From: Microcaldota archaeon | GTDB lineage: Archaea > Micrarchaeota > Micrarchaeia > Anstonellales > J096 | Assembly (NCBI GenBank): GCA_026396375.1 | Contig: JAPLWW010000062.1 | Span: 1 to 15,310, forward strand | Direction: 5' to 3' | DNA: 15,310 nt | In this document: in pieces, positions 1 to 6,767 of the stretch | Layout: each line of letters opens with the position of its first letter | Position numbering within the stretch: the stretch's first letter is position 1 | Position numbers and translations under genes: made by a program | The notes under the pieces: model-generated | Database searches by the model: none | Told to the model about the DNA's origin: nothing | Seen by the model: the letters and a program-made list of their open reading frames with translations, nothing else

Positions 1-1296
1 GGTGTTGCACTGGCTCAAGGATGTTTGGGACAGATGAGCCGGCCTCTGGGTAATGAGGCATATTGAAATCCCGAACTTCCTTCCTTCCCTTGCGATCCTC
101 TCTATTTGCGCCTTTGTTACATTCTCCTTTTTCTCTGCCTTTTCAGGGGCAAAGTTGTGCGCCTCCTCGACAAAGATCACGACTGGAGGTATTATCCCCT
201 TTCTCCTCAGCTCAAACAATTGTTTGATTATGAAATAACCTTTAACGACTGCTGACCTTGAGCTTTCCAAATCTGAAAAGTCAAAGACCAGCATCTTTCC
301 CAGCTGAACCTTTGAAATCAGATCAGGAAACCTTTGTTTCCCTATCATTGACCTTTTTGAAATTGCGTTTATCCTCCTTCTTATCACGCCATAGCTGGAT
401 TTCTTAGACTTTGAGTCCTCGTTGTTCTCCAGCTCCTGGATGATGTTATGCAACGCAGACTCCTCCTGGGGAACCTTTTCAGCCATCTCCTTCTCATGGA
501 CTGCGGAAAATACGGAGTCAAAAAGGTCTTCCTGGGTTTCAGTAGTGTCTGGATAAAGCTCCCTTATTATGCCTGTTGAAAGGTCGGAAACCCCCATCCT
601 TACGCTGCTCCCGAGTATCCTTTCTGATTTGCTCCCGAAAGTCTTGTCATCAACAAAATCAGCATACTCCCCGTGCATGTCCAAGACAACGACAGCAGGA
701 GAATTATCATTGGATAACAGCTCCTCAAGCATGACTTTCGTGAGGTAGCTTTTTCCTGCCCCGCTCATCGCAAGGATAGCCATGTGCTTCTGGAACATTC
801 TTTCAACATTGAAATTCACGTCCAGCTCATGGATGTCTATCTTCCCAAGCCCTATCCCCTTTTCCTCAAACCCGAAAAATCCCTTGAGCATGGAGTTGTC
901 AGCTATGAAAACCTCAGTGCCGGGAGAAACCGAGGTAGTCGATCTCCTGAACCTTCCCTTTTCTATAATCCCAAAGATATCTACATCTGCTATGATGTTT
1001 TCGCCCTCAGCAATCGGATATGCGTCAGCCATGTTGCCTATCGCGCTTATGTCGTTCGCATCCGAGAAATAGATATTGAGCTTCCTTATCTCTGCTATCA
1101 TGCCTATGGCAAACCTGTCATCAGAGATCTTTGCCTTGATGTACATGCCCCGATGGATGTTGGAATCCCTCTCTGCCATGAATGAGAATGAGTGGGTATT
1201 CGGCCTTTCCTGGTCGCTGATGGCAATTCCTAGCTTCATGAAATAGTTTATCCCATAATCGTTTAAGAACATATTGTTTACGTCGGATAATCCCAT
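1..1296 (-). CDS. herA: HerA-type DNA-translocating ATPase, 5' part (truncated by window edge)
   Basis: 432 codons are open from ATG at 1296 to the left edge without a stop; the C-terminus lies outside. Residues 1-130 resemble a beta-rich HAS-barrel domain. A HerA/FtsK-superfamily ATPase follows: Walker A MSGAGKS at residues 177-183 (Lys182), a DMHGEYAD stretch typical of HerA, Walker B VVIFVEEAHNF with the Glu pair at 377-378, and near the edge TQRPAHLSQTSLSQCNT, matching the HerA sensor/arginine-finger region. Known members are hexameric DNA translocases working with the NurA nuclease in end resection; NurA is not visible here. ATG 1296 is the first Met of the open frame, with a TATA-like CTTTTAAAAAAG about 30 nt upstream, so the mRNA is probably leaderless. 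It diverges from the pilin-like gene at 1375. Family assignment is firm; action at DNA ends is inferred from the family. Confidence 0.93.
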   Translation of the reverse strand, partial: MGLSDVNNMFLNDYGINYFMKLGIAISDQERPNTHSFSFMAERDSNIHRGMYIKAKISDDRFAIGMIAEIRKLNIYFSDANDISAIGNMADAYPIAEGENIIADVDIFGIIEKGRFRRSTTSVSPGTEVFIADNSMLKGFFGFEEKGIGLGKIDIHELDVNFNVERMFQKHMAILAMSGAGKSYLTKVMLEELLSNDNSPAVVVLDMHGEYADFVDDKTFGSKSERILGSSVRMGVSDLSTGIIRELYPDTTETQEDLFDSVFSAVHEKEMAEKVPQEESALHNIIQELENNEDSKSKKSSYGVIRRRINAISKRSMIGKQRFPDLISKVQLGKMLVFDFSDLESSRSAVVKGYFIIKQLFELRRKGIIPPVVIFVEEAHNFAPEKAEKKENVTKAQIERIAREGRKFGISICLITQRPAHLSQTSLSQCNT

Positions 1297-1308
1297 ATTT
1301 TCTTTTGG

Positions 1309-1345
1309 TTGAACACTTTTCTTTTTTAAAAGAAAAGGGTCAACT
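1309..1345. repeat. Dispersed hairpin element, copy 1
   Basis: An imperfect inverted repeat: left arm GTTGAACACTTTTCTTTT (1309-1326), right arm AAAAGAAAAGGGTCAAC (1329-1345). The arms pair except for one bulged A and one A:G mismatch. Copies with the same arms and the same mismatch position lie near 9380 and 14062. The A/T-rich centre also looks like the TATA box of the divergent herA gene, so element and promoter overlap here. Function unknown. Confidence 0.6.
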
Positions 1346-1353
1346 TTAAAAAA
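1344..1353 (+). promoter_or_regulatory. TATA box for the pilin-like operon
   Basis: CTTTAAAAAA is centred about 27 nt upstream of the ATG at 1375. This is the spacing expected for an archaeal promoter giving a leaderless or nearly leaderless mRNA. No Shine-Dalgarno motif precedes the start. Confidence 0.5.
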
Positions 1354-1374
1354 TGGAGAGAATAATGGTATTTT

Positions 1375-1605
1375 ATGAAGGGACAGCTATCTGCGGAAAT
1401 GATAATACTGGTTGTAGTGATACTGGCGATAGTCGCGATCGTGGCAAGCTCATTGATATCCTCGGCAAAGCAGACAAGCAGCGCTGTGACAACGACTACT
1501 ACCACGATAACAGCGCACTTGAACTATACCTGCATAACAGACGATGACTGCAAGGAAATTCTAGGAAAGCCTGTATGCAAACTAGGGGAATGCAACGAAA
1601 AATGA
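1375..1605 (+). CDS. Class III signal-peptide (archaeal pilin-like) small protein with Cys-rich tail
   Basis: 76 aa. The N-terminus MKGQLSAEMIILVVV is a textbook class III signal peptide: short basic leader, Gly before Gln at the expected prepilin-peptidase site, then the QxSxE motif and a long hydrophobic helix (residues 9-29). Such proteins are processed by archaeal prepilin peptidases (EppA/PibD/FlaK type) and assembled into type IV pilus-like surface structures. A Thr-rich linker (about 39-46) follows. The C-terminus has four Cys in the pattern CITDDDC...VCKLGEC, which could form two disulfides outside the cell. The stop codon overlaps the next start (ATGA, 1602-1605). The alternative frame at 1353 lacks any such motif. 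The exact pilus type is unknown. Confidence 0.85.
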   Translation: MKGQLSAEMIILVVVILAIVAIVASSLISSAKQTSSAVTTTTTTITAHLNYTCITDDDCKEILGKPVCKLGECNEK

Positions 1606-1952
1606 AGGCCCAGGCCTCGGTTGAGTACCTGCTCTTATTCGCAATTAGCCTAGTTATACTGATTATAATAATGCAGGGCATATCCTCGCTTTTCGGGATG
1701 ACCAAGAATTATGAGCAAAGAAGCCATTCCCTGATAGCCAAGGAGCTTTTCCTTTCAACAGCAAGGGACGTGTGCTATATAGGGAGCGGCACCTCATTGA
1801 GCATCCAGCTTCCCGACAGCGTTGAGATAAGCGGAACAAAAATGAACGGCTTTGGCTATGAAATTCCTTGTGCTATAGCTGAGGGGAACTACAGCGGAAA
1901 GATATTGGTGAAGAATACGGAAAACAGGATCACGGCAGCCTCGGTTGAGTGA
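1602..1952 (+). CDS. Class III signal-peptide (archaeal pilin-like) protein
   Basis: 116 aa from ATG 1602. An upstream ATG at 1575 would add nine residues inside the preceding gene, but the 1602 start puts the class III signal MKAQASVEY at the very N-terminus (cleavage before Gln, Glu at +5) and produces the ATGA overlap with the upstream gene, suggesting translational coupling. The hydrophobic helix runs over about residues 8-28. The rest is a soluble beta-rich domain with two Cys and a possible N-glycosylation site (NYS). It is probably a pilin or minor pilin assembled with the product of the gene in front. Its stop is about 37 nt before the next gene, which has its own TATA box. Confidence 0.83.
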   Translation: MKAQASVEYLLLFAISLVILIIIMQGISSLFGMTKNYEQRSHSLIAKELFLSTARDVCYIGSGTSLSIQLPDSVEISGTKMNGFGYEIPCAIAEGNYSGKILVKNTENRITAASVE

Positions 1953-1955
1953 TAC

Positions 1956-1965
1956 ACTTTTAAAC
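1956..1965 (+). promoter_or_regulatory. TATA box for the kinase-like gene
   Basis: ACTTTTAAAC lies just after the stop of the pilin-like gene, centred about 29 nt before the ATG at 1990. This suggests a separate, leaderless transcript. Confidence 0.45.
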
Positions 1966-1989
1966 ATTATTAGACATTAATTACATCAT

Positions 1990-2655
1990 ATGGAAATGAC
2001 GAATGCCAGAAGACTAAATCCTAAGCCAAAGGCCAAATCAAGAAAACTTTCCGGAAATGGAAACATGCCAGAGGCAAGGATCATCGGAGGATTGCCTTTG
2101 GGGAACATGGGAAGCAGCAGCATGGTATTCAAAGGCATTGTTGAAGGCAGGGAAAAACCGGTTGCCCTGAAGATATCCAGGAACAGTTACATCGGAATCG
2201 AAAGGGTATGGGAAGATGAATTGGAAAACTCGATAAGATTGAGCAGGCTGCTGCCCAATGTGGCATCATACTATTCCATGGTAAATGTAATGGACTGGGG
2301 GAAAAATCCCGCATTTGCCATGGAGATCGTTTCCGGATTTCCCATCATTGACATAAACAGGGACTGCCTTGACCCAGGCAGGTTCAGGGGCCTGCTGAGC
2401 AGAAATGCCCTTGGCCAGCTGAAATACTCATTGAAGATCGCCTCCTCAAATAGATGGCACACGAACGATCTGCAGTACTTTGTCCTTCTGGAGGATCAGG
2501 CATTGAATGGAAAGGATTACAGAAGAGGGGACCTGATCCTGTTTGATTTCTGCAATTGGAGAAGGAAAAATGGAAGCGGCGCATTTGATTTCAATCTCCA
2601 GATCAAAAACCTGGAAAAGCTGGTTGATGACATAGAGAATATGCCCAGGAAATAA
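1990..2655 (+). CDS. Minimal, divergent protein-kinase-like protein
   Basis: 221 aa. Several kinase landmarks appear in order: a Gly/Ser-rich loop LGNMGSSSMVFKG (38-49), VALKIS with the presumed ATP-anchoring Lys61, an acidic helix with Glu77/Glu79 (helix C), a hydrophobic hinge around AMEIVSG (110-116), HTNDLQ (157-162) in place of HRDLK, and LILFDF (182-187) in place of DFG, with Asp186 as candidate metal ligand. The usual catalytic-loop Lys and Asn are not visible, and only about 35 residues follow Asp186, so there is no normal activation segment or full C-lobe. This size resembles Bud32/RIO-type atypical kinases, but none of their signatures is complete. It could be a reduced kinase, a phosphotransferase or a pseudokinase. 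The basic N-terminus (7-20) may bind nucleic acid. It converges on secD. Confidence 0.5.
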   Translation: MEMTNARRLNPKPKAKSRKLSGNGNMPEARIIGGLPLGNMGSSSMVFKGIVEGREKPVALKISRNSYIGIERVWEDELENSIRLSRLLPNVASYYSMVNVMDWGKNPAFAMEIVSGFPIIDINRDCLDPGRFRGLLSRNALGQLKYSLKIASSNRWHTNDLQYFVLLEDQALNGKDYRRGDLILFDFCNWRRKNGSGAFDFNLQIKNLEKLVDDIENMPRK

Positions 2656-2675
2656 AAAAGATTAAAAAAATAAAG
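2656..2675 (-). terminator. T-rich terminator after secD
   Basis: The 20 bp between the convergent kinase-like gene and secD read, on the minus strand, as a T-rich run with stretches of seven and six T. This matches oligo-T termination by archaeal RNA polymerase. Confidence 0.5.
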
Positions 2676-4325
2676 TCATATTTTCTTGTTCTCAAAGATC
2701 GTCTCAACGATTGCGCTGTATGCCGGCCTTGATAATAAAACTCCAAGCGAATAGGCGAAGATTGAGGAAACCGCAAAGCCCACCACTTCAACGATGTTCA
2801 CGAAAAATAGCGGCATCATGGAAACGCAGGCAACCATGGCGTTGTTGTTGATTATGCTAAAGGCTCTTTGTATTGCGTCCTTTTTATCCTCCCTCCTGAT
2901 AAGCTCGTCTGTTATGACTATCTGCGCGTCAACGCTGATTCCCGCTGATGCGATGATCCCTGCCATCGCCGGCAGGTCAATTGTAAATGATCCCACAATT
3001 GAAATGAGTATTATCAATTCAACTATGGTTATCACTGCCATGGGTATGACCAAGTCAAGCCTCCTGTACCTTAAGGACAGGAAAGCGATGACAAACGCTA
3101 TGCTTGCAAGTATTGCTATGGCAGAGTAGTTGAGGAATTTTTCCCCTAGGGCTGATGGGATATATGTCTTGCTTCCGGCATTCAGCTTAACCGGGAATGC
3201 CCCTCCTTTCAATACTGATGTTATGAGCTTTGCTTCGGTGTCCGCATTGACTGCCCTTTCATTTCCATTCCCCTGGGCGCTTCCTGTAATTGTATAGCTC
3301 AGGGAAACTGCTCCCTTTGTTATGTCAGGGCTTAGGACAGGGGCGGATATCAGCCCTACTGCCTTCCATTGGTTAACAAAAATCATTGAGCCTTTTGAGA
3401 ACTGCGGGTATAAGTCGGAATCCGAATATGTCAGCACCCTTGCCCCTTTTTCAGCCAAAGCGCTTGCCAAGTCCGAGTTTTCCTCCACAAGATAGGTTTT
3501 GTTCGTTATGTTTTCGTCTGAAACAACGACGTTTTCCTCGTATTCCATGGTTACTTTTCCAGCCTCGTTGTCCAATGCCTCGTCCAATGCGATTATGACA
3601 TCGTCAAAGTCAGAGCTTATGTTGCTTGTTATGTTCTGCATCTTCGCCTTGTTCACTATTATTGTTGCTCCCGAAGGCATGTCCAGGTACATGTAAAGCG
3701 GATAGTTTCCCTTGCCCTGCACCTTGTTTGCAAAGTCCCTCGCTGCCTCGGGGGAAATCGAGAAGGCCACGCCCCAGTCTGCGCCATGCTGCGCAACGTA
3801 GGATGAAGGGATCTGGTATATCGTCCCTGGCAGTATGTCTGTTCCGCTTATCGCGATTTTTCCGTCAACCACACCGCTGTAAACTCCCTGGTGGGCAATC
3901 GTATCCTCTATCTTCTGCAGCGTTTGCTCGTTGTTGGAAGGAACCTCAATGAAGATCCTGTCGTTCCCGATTGCCTGCACCTGCACCTGCTCAAGGCCAA
4001 GCGCAGAGGTCCTTGTCTTCAGCTTGGAGACAATGTCCTGCATTATCTGGGTTGAAACCGCCTTGTCCAATGTGACAGGAATCCTTGTTCCTCCTGCAAA
4101 GTCTATGCCCCATTTTATCCCGTTCATCTGCATGTTCAGCAAAGCAAGAAGGAAAATCAATGCCAATGCGGTCAGTTTTATCCTCTTGTCATCCGATGAA
4201 ATAGAAACATATCCGAATGAGATAAGGCTTATCAGCATAAGGAAATTGCTCACTGTCTTGTAGAAGTAAAGCCCTGCCAGGAAAAGGATGAATATTCCGA
4301 AAAGCGCGATGTATTTTTTGTCCAT
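2676..4325 (-). CDS. secD: Protein-export membrane protein SecD
   Basis: 549 aa from ATG 4325; a longer frame to 4379 lies inside secF and is unlikely. SecD with SecF is an ion-driven accessory of the Sec translocon that helps complete secretion. Family motifs are GIDFAGGT (about 73-80), a large extracytoplasmic P1 domain (about 75-420), and the helix AGIIASAGISVDAQIVITDE near the C-terminus. Five hydrophobic segments at the C-terminus match the usual membrane part. The N-terminus carries three candidate membrane segments (about 5-22, 25-42, 49-67) instead of the single one usual before P1. The start is 5 nt after the secF stop, with GGTTGATC in front as ribosome-binding site. Confidence 0.95.
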   Translation of the reverse strand: MDKKYIALFGIFILFLAGLYFYKTVSNFLMLISLISFGYVSISSDDKRIKLTALALIFLLALLNMQMNGIKWGIDFAGGTRIPVTLDKAVSTQIMQDIVSKLKTRTSALGLEQVQVQAIGNDRIFIEVPSNNEQTLQKIEDTIAHQGVYSGVVDGKIAISGTDILPGTIYQIPSSYVAQHGADWGVAFSISPEAARDFANKVQGKGNYPLYMYLDMPSGATIIVNKAKMQNITSNISSDFDDVIIALDEALDNEAGKVTMEYEENVVVSDENITNKTYLVEENSDLASALAEKGARVLTYSDSDLYPQFSKGSMIFVNQWKAVGLISAPVLSPDITKGAVSLSYTITGSAQGNGNERAVNADTEAKLITSVLKGGAFPVKLNAGSKTYIPSALGEKFLNYSAIAILASIAFVIAFLSLRYRRLDLVIPMAVITIVELIILISIVGSFTIDLPAMAGIIASAGISVDAQIVITDELIRREDKKDAIQRAFSIINNNAMVACVSMMPLFFVNIVEVVGFAVSSIFAYSLGVLLSRPAYSAIVETIFENKKI

Positions 4326-4330
4326 CTTGA

Positions 4331-5398
4331 TCAACCCTTTTTGGAAAACCTCAACAGCATCACTCCGTTGATGCCCCAAGTTGCGAACAGATCACCTAAA
4401 AGGCCCAAAAGCATGGTTGACGCGATCTGGTAATACACTGGAATCTGCAGCGTCCATGAGATGTAGAAAAGCACCCCGAACGAGAGTATTCCTGATATTG
4501 TCATTAGCACTCCAGTGTGCATGGCTTTCCATGCGCTTTCCTCTGCAGTTTCATCCCTTGCCTTCTTCAGGATGTTTGTTGTGAGCAATATGTCAGTGTC
4601 CAATGAATACCCTATGAGGCCCAGCAAGGCAGAGAAGCTTGCCAAAGTCAATGGTATCTGGAACAATGCCATTAATCCAACTGAGATTGTTATGTCCGAT
4701 GCCGCCCCTGTGAGCACGGCTATGCTCGGCCCTATGTTCCTGAAAAGGAAGAAAACCAAAATGATCGACAATATGGCTGACATTATCGCCGCATTTGTCG
4801 CCTTGCTGATTATGGAAAGGCTCAGTGTGGGGCTTATGGTCTGGAAACTGAAGCTTTCAGCTGAAACGTATTTTGTCAACGTATCCTTTATCCCGTTTTC
4901 ATAATCCGTCCTTACCTGCTTGTACATCGAGTCAAACTGGGTAAGGTATTCCCTCGGATTCTTCACGGTCTTGTTGTAGGATAATCCCGACATCTCGCTT
5001 GACTTGTCCAAAATTGTCATGATTTCGTTGTAATCTGAATCATAGCTTTTGTTGTTCGCCATCTTGTAGGAAAGGTTCTCAACATAGACATTAAGGATAT
5101 CCTTTATCGATTCAACATATTCTATCTCATTAGAGTTTGGGATCTCCGCCTCCAGCCTATATCCGTAGGGAGTCTGGAAATAATCTATTTTCACGTCAGC
5201 ATACCCTTCAGACTTGAGCTTTTCCTGGATCACAACAGGATCGACGGACTGGTTGGTATCTACTATCACAAGGGTCCCTCCCTTGAATTCCACTCCGTAT
5301 TTGAGGTTCCCGATGTTAAACAAGGAGAATACGATAAGCCCTAATGCTATTGCTGTGAATACCAGATACAGATTATTCTTGTATATGTTTGTTTCCAT
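4331..5398 (-). CDS. secF: Protein-export membrane protein SecF
   Basis: 355 aa, full length. One N-terminal membrane segment (about 10-28) is followed by GVEFKGGT (35-42), the SecF counterpart of the D1 motif, then an extracytoplasmic domain to about residue 195. Five C-terminal membrane segments follow, including the conserved region SALLGLIGYSLDTDILLTTNI. It is first in a secF-secD operon, the order common in archaea; the products form one complex in the cytoplasmic membrane. The start is preceded by GGGAG about 9 nt upstream, so this mRNA appears to have a leader. The TATA box at about 5432-5439 sits inside a perfect inverted repeat. Confidence 0.95.
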   Translation of the reverse strand: METNIYKNNLYLVFTAIALGLIVFSLFNIGNLKYGVEFKGGTLVIVDTNQSVDPVVIQEKLKSEGYADVKIDYFQTPYGYRLEAEIPNSNEIEYVESIKDILNVYVENLSYKMANNKSYDSDYNEIMTILDKSSEMSGLSYNKTVKNPREYLTQFDSMYKQVRTDYENGIKDTLTKYVSAESFSFQTISPTLSLSIISKATNAAIMSAILSIILVFFLFRNIGPSIAVLTGAASDITISVGLMALFQIPLTLASFSALLGLIGYSLDTDILLTTNILKKARDETAEESAWKAMHTGVLMTISGILSFGVLFYISWTLQIPVYYQIASTMLLGLLGDLFATWGINGVMLLRFSKKG

Positions 5399-5423
5399 TT
5401 TTTATCTCCCGACATACGCCTCA

Positions 5424-5447
5424 ATTGAAAGATATAAACCTTTCAAT
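5424..5447 (-). promoter_or_regulatory. secFD promoter: TATA box inside a perfect inverted repeat
   Basis: ATTGAAAG (5424-5431) and CTTTCAAT (5440-5447) are perfect reverse complements flanking eight bases that read GTTTATAT on the minus strand. This is a TATA-like box about 37 nt upstream of the secF ATG. Arms directly bordering the TATA box could be a repressor or activator operator; this is inferred from geometry only. Confidence 0.45.
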
Positions 5448-5481
5448 CAAATATATTCTAAAACCTATCTCCTTACCCAAT

Positions 5482-5545
5482 CTTCCGAAAGGAAGGTTGG
5501 AGTGTCAAGGAAACCTTGGTTTCCTTACCATGCTCCTTCCGGGAT
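5482..5545 (-). repeat. Diverged tandem copy of the tRNA-Glu 3' end and 3' flank (unit A)
   Basis: This segment aligns with 5646-5713. Both contain, in plus-strand order: a small hairpin (CTTCC/GGAAG here, CCCTCC/GGAGGG there), a short linker, a 16-bp palindrome (GGAAACCTTGGTTTCC at 5509-5524; GGGAACCTTGGTTCCC at 5677-5692), and the identical 15-mer TGCTCCTTCCGGGAT (5531-5545; 5699-5713), which is the 3' end of tRNA-Glu. Base changes in the palindromes are compensatory. Here only the last 15 nt of the tRNA remain contiguous. Confidence 0.7.
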
Positions 5546-5641
5546 AGCAGGCGCGTTTTTTTCGCCTGCTGGTTTTTGCGCGCACGCAAAACGGCAACGC
5601 ACGAAGTGCGGCTGCCGGATTCGAACCCTCCGTGTCCAAAT
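5546..5641. other. Hairpin cluster next to a tRNA T-arm fragment
   Basis: This part of the 300-base gap between secF and tRNA-Glu holds no supportable gene. It has three consecutive inverted repeats: AGCAGGCG/CGCCTGCT (5546-5570, 8 bp, 9-nt loop), TTTTGCG/CGCAAAA (5574-5591, 7 bp, 4-nt loop), and CGGCA-CGCAC/GTGCG-TGCCG (5592-5617, loop GAA). Next to them, 5615-5626 on the minus strand contains GGTTCGAATCCGG, a tRNA T-arm core. It may be a tRNA remnant split by an insertion, or a structured RNA. Both are inferences. Confidence 0.5.
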
Positions 5642-5645
5642 CCCT

Positions 5646-5698
5646 CCCTCCTAAAAAAGGAGGGGTGGAACTTCAGGGGAACCTTGGTTCCCATACAG
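5646..5698 (-). repeat. 3' flank of tRNA-Glu with two hairpins (unit B)
   Basis: Reading away from the tRNA 3' end on the minus strand there are: a 7-bp hairpin GGGAACC/GGTTCCC with a 2-base centre (5677-5692), then a 6-bp hairpin whose 7-base loop is T-rich on this strand (5646-5664). The T-rich loop could act as the terminator of the tRNA transcript. The same arrangement occurs in unit A with compensatory changes. Confidence 0.6.
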
Positions 5699-5771
5699 TG
5701 CTCCTTCCGGGATTCGAACCCGGGTCGCTGGCTTGAAAGGCCAGAATCCTTGGCCGCTGGACGAAAGGAGC
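5699..5771 (-). tRNA. tRNA-Glu (anticodon TTC)
   Basis: A 73-nt cloverleaf: acceptor GCTCCTT pairs with AAGGAGC plus discriminator A. The anticodon stem CTGGC/GCCAG encloses loop CTTTCAA with anticodon TTC, and the T-arm is CCGGG-TTCGAAT-CCCGG. No intron is present and CCA is not encoded. Upstream on the minus strand there are T/A-rich TATA candidates near 5797-5808 and 5824-5834. The 3' end is duplicated 168 bp downstream. Confidence 0.95.
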
Positions 5772-5881
5772 CCAAAACAGCGCTGTCTGCCTGGCTGTTA
5801 AGTATTCTTTACTCCTGAAAAAAGCTTTAAAAAGAGATCGGGAGTTCTTGAGGGAACTACCATAAATGAACGAAAAAACCA

Positions 5882-5891
5882 ATATTTTTAA
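5882..5891 (+). promoter_or_regulatory. TATA box for the PH-domain gene
   Basis: ATATTTTTAA is centred about 29 nt before the ATG at 5916, giving a probably leaderless mRNA. An inverted repeat ACCCTTT/AAAGGGT (about 5891-5911) sits between box and start and could be a control site. Confidence 0.45.
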
Positions 5892-5915
5892 CCCTTTCAT
5901 AGCAAAAGGGTCAGT

Positions 5916-6737
5916 ATGGCAGTACATCCTTACCACGTTGAGCTGAAAACCAACGTCAAAATGAGCCTTAACCCCAATGTGAAGATACTGTGGAGCATGA
6001 AGTACCTGGCTGCTCTGGCGATAGTCTTTCTGCTGTTCTATGCATTCGAGGTATTGACCAACAAATGGGACGAGTTCATAGCGCAGTATCTCCTTTACTT
6101 CATATTCATGCTGATATTCCTGACTTTCGTGTTCTTCTATTATATTGAATTGAAGTACAAGAGCTTCTATTACATGATTACAGAGAGCGAAATCATTTTC
6201 AGGAAAGGCATAATCAACACCGTAAAGAATGTGGTTCCGTTCAGGGACATACAGAACCTTAACATAGAAAAGAACATACTTGAAAGGATATTGGGGATCA
6301 TAAACCTGAGGATCGAGACTGCAGGGGCAAATGCAGTGGAAAGCGAAATCATGATACCTGGAATCGAATACGACAATGAAGTTGTGGACAGGATAAGAAA
6401 AAGGATGGAGGAGATAAAGGGAAGCGGAAAGAAGCAGGAAGAGATAATGTTCGAGAACCAGGAGGCAAAATCCTTGCTGGACAATAAGGTTGAGAAGAGG
6501 ATTGCAGAGATGGAATCCAGATATGATGCCCTTTCAAAGAAGATGGACAGGAAAGGAATAGATATAGAAAATGTGAAGGAAGAGATATCCTCAGTTGTCT
6601 CAGAATTGAAATCGATGCACCATCTGATAGGCAAGGTTTCCTCGTCCATCGAGGACACCAACATGAAGATGGACGCTTTGGGCAAGCTTATGGTTAAGAA
6701 AAGCATTCAGGAAAAGATGGCAAAGAAAAAGAAATGA
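5916..6737 (+). CDS. Membrane protein with bacterial-PH-like (YdbS/DUF304-type) domain and coiled-coil tail
   Basis: 273 aa. Two hydrophobic segments (about 30-48 and 54-77) form a membrane hairpin. The following region YMITESEIIFRKGIINTVKNVVPFRDIQNLNIEKNILERILG, here quoted as separate motifs: FRKGII (95-100), VVPFRDIQNL (107-116) and a GIINLRIETAG strand (128-137), matches bPH2/DUF304 proteins. These motifs are characteristic of the family. From about residue 165 to the end the protein is charged and heptad-rich, predicting a long cytoplasmic coiled coil ending in a Lys-rich tail. Known bPH2 proteins sit at the membrane with poorly defined roles; the coiled coil suggests self-association or partner binding. 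The next gene begins 30 nt downstream with its own TATA box. Confidence 0.75.
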   Translation: MAVHPYHVELKTNVKMSLNPNVKILWSMKYLAALAIVFLLFYAFEVLTNKWDEFIAQYLLYFIFMLIFLTFVFFYYIELKYKSFYYMITESEIIFRKGIINTVKNVVPFRDIQNLNIEKNILERILGIINLRIETAGANAVESEIMIPGIEYDNEVVDRIRKRMEEIKGSGKKQEEIMFENQEAKSLLDNKVEKRIAEMESRYDALSKKMDRKGIDIENVKEEISSVVSELKSMHHLIGKVSSSIEDTNMKMDALGKLMVKKSIQEKMAKKKK

Positions 6738-6747
6738 TTATAATACT
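6738..6747 (+). promoter_or_regulatory. TATA box for the 58-aa gene
   Basis: TTATAATACT begins right after the preceding stop codon and is centred about 26 nt before the ATG at 6768. This supports that ATG over the in-frame TTG at 6753. Confidence 0.4.
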
Positions 6748-6767
6748 TTGCATTGAAGGGTTATCCT

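Noticed and set aside
784..1185. A 133-aa open frame on the plus strand, plus a 96-aa frame at 782-1072
   Set aside because: Both lie antisense inside the well-supported HerA frame and show no family motifs, promoter or start context.
5531..5713. Attachment sites of an integrated plasmid or virus at tRNA-Glu
   Set aside because: The 15-bp tRNA 3'-end duplication looks like an att pair, but the interval is only 168 bp, there is no integrase, and similarity extends well into the flank. A tandem duplication explains it better.
5865..5945. A 26-aa open frame (MNEKTNIFNPFIAKGS...) with an upstream A/T box
   Set aside because: It overlaps the PH gene start in another frame, has no recognisable features and no ribosome-binding site; probably chance.
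6170..6706. A 178-aa hydrophobic frame on the minus strand
   Set aside because: It is antisense to the PH/coiled-coil gene. Lys/Glu-rich coding on one strand commonly gives Leu/Phe/Ser-rich shadows on the other.
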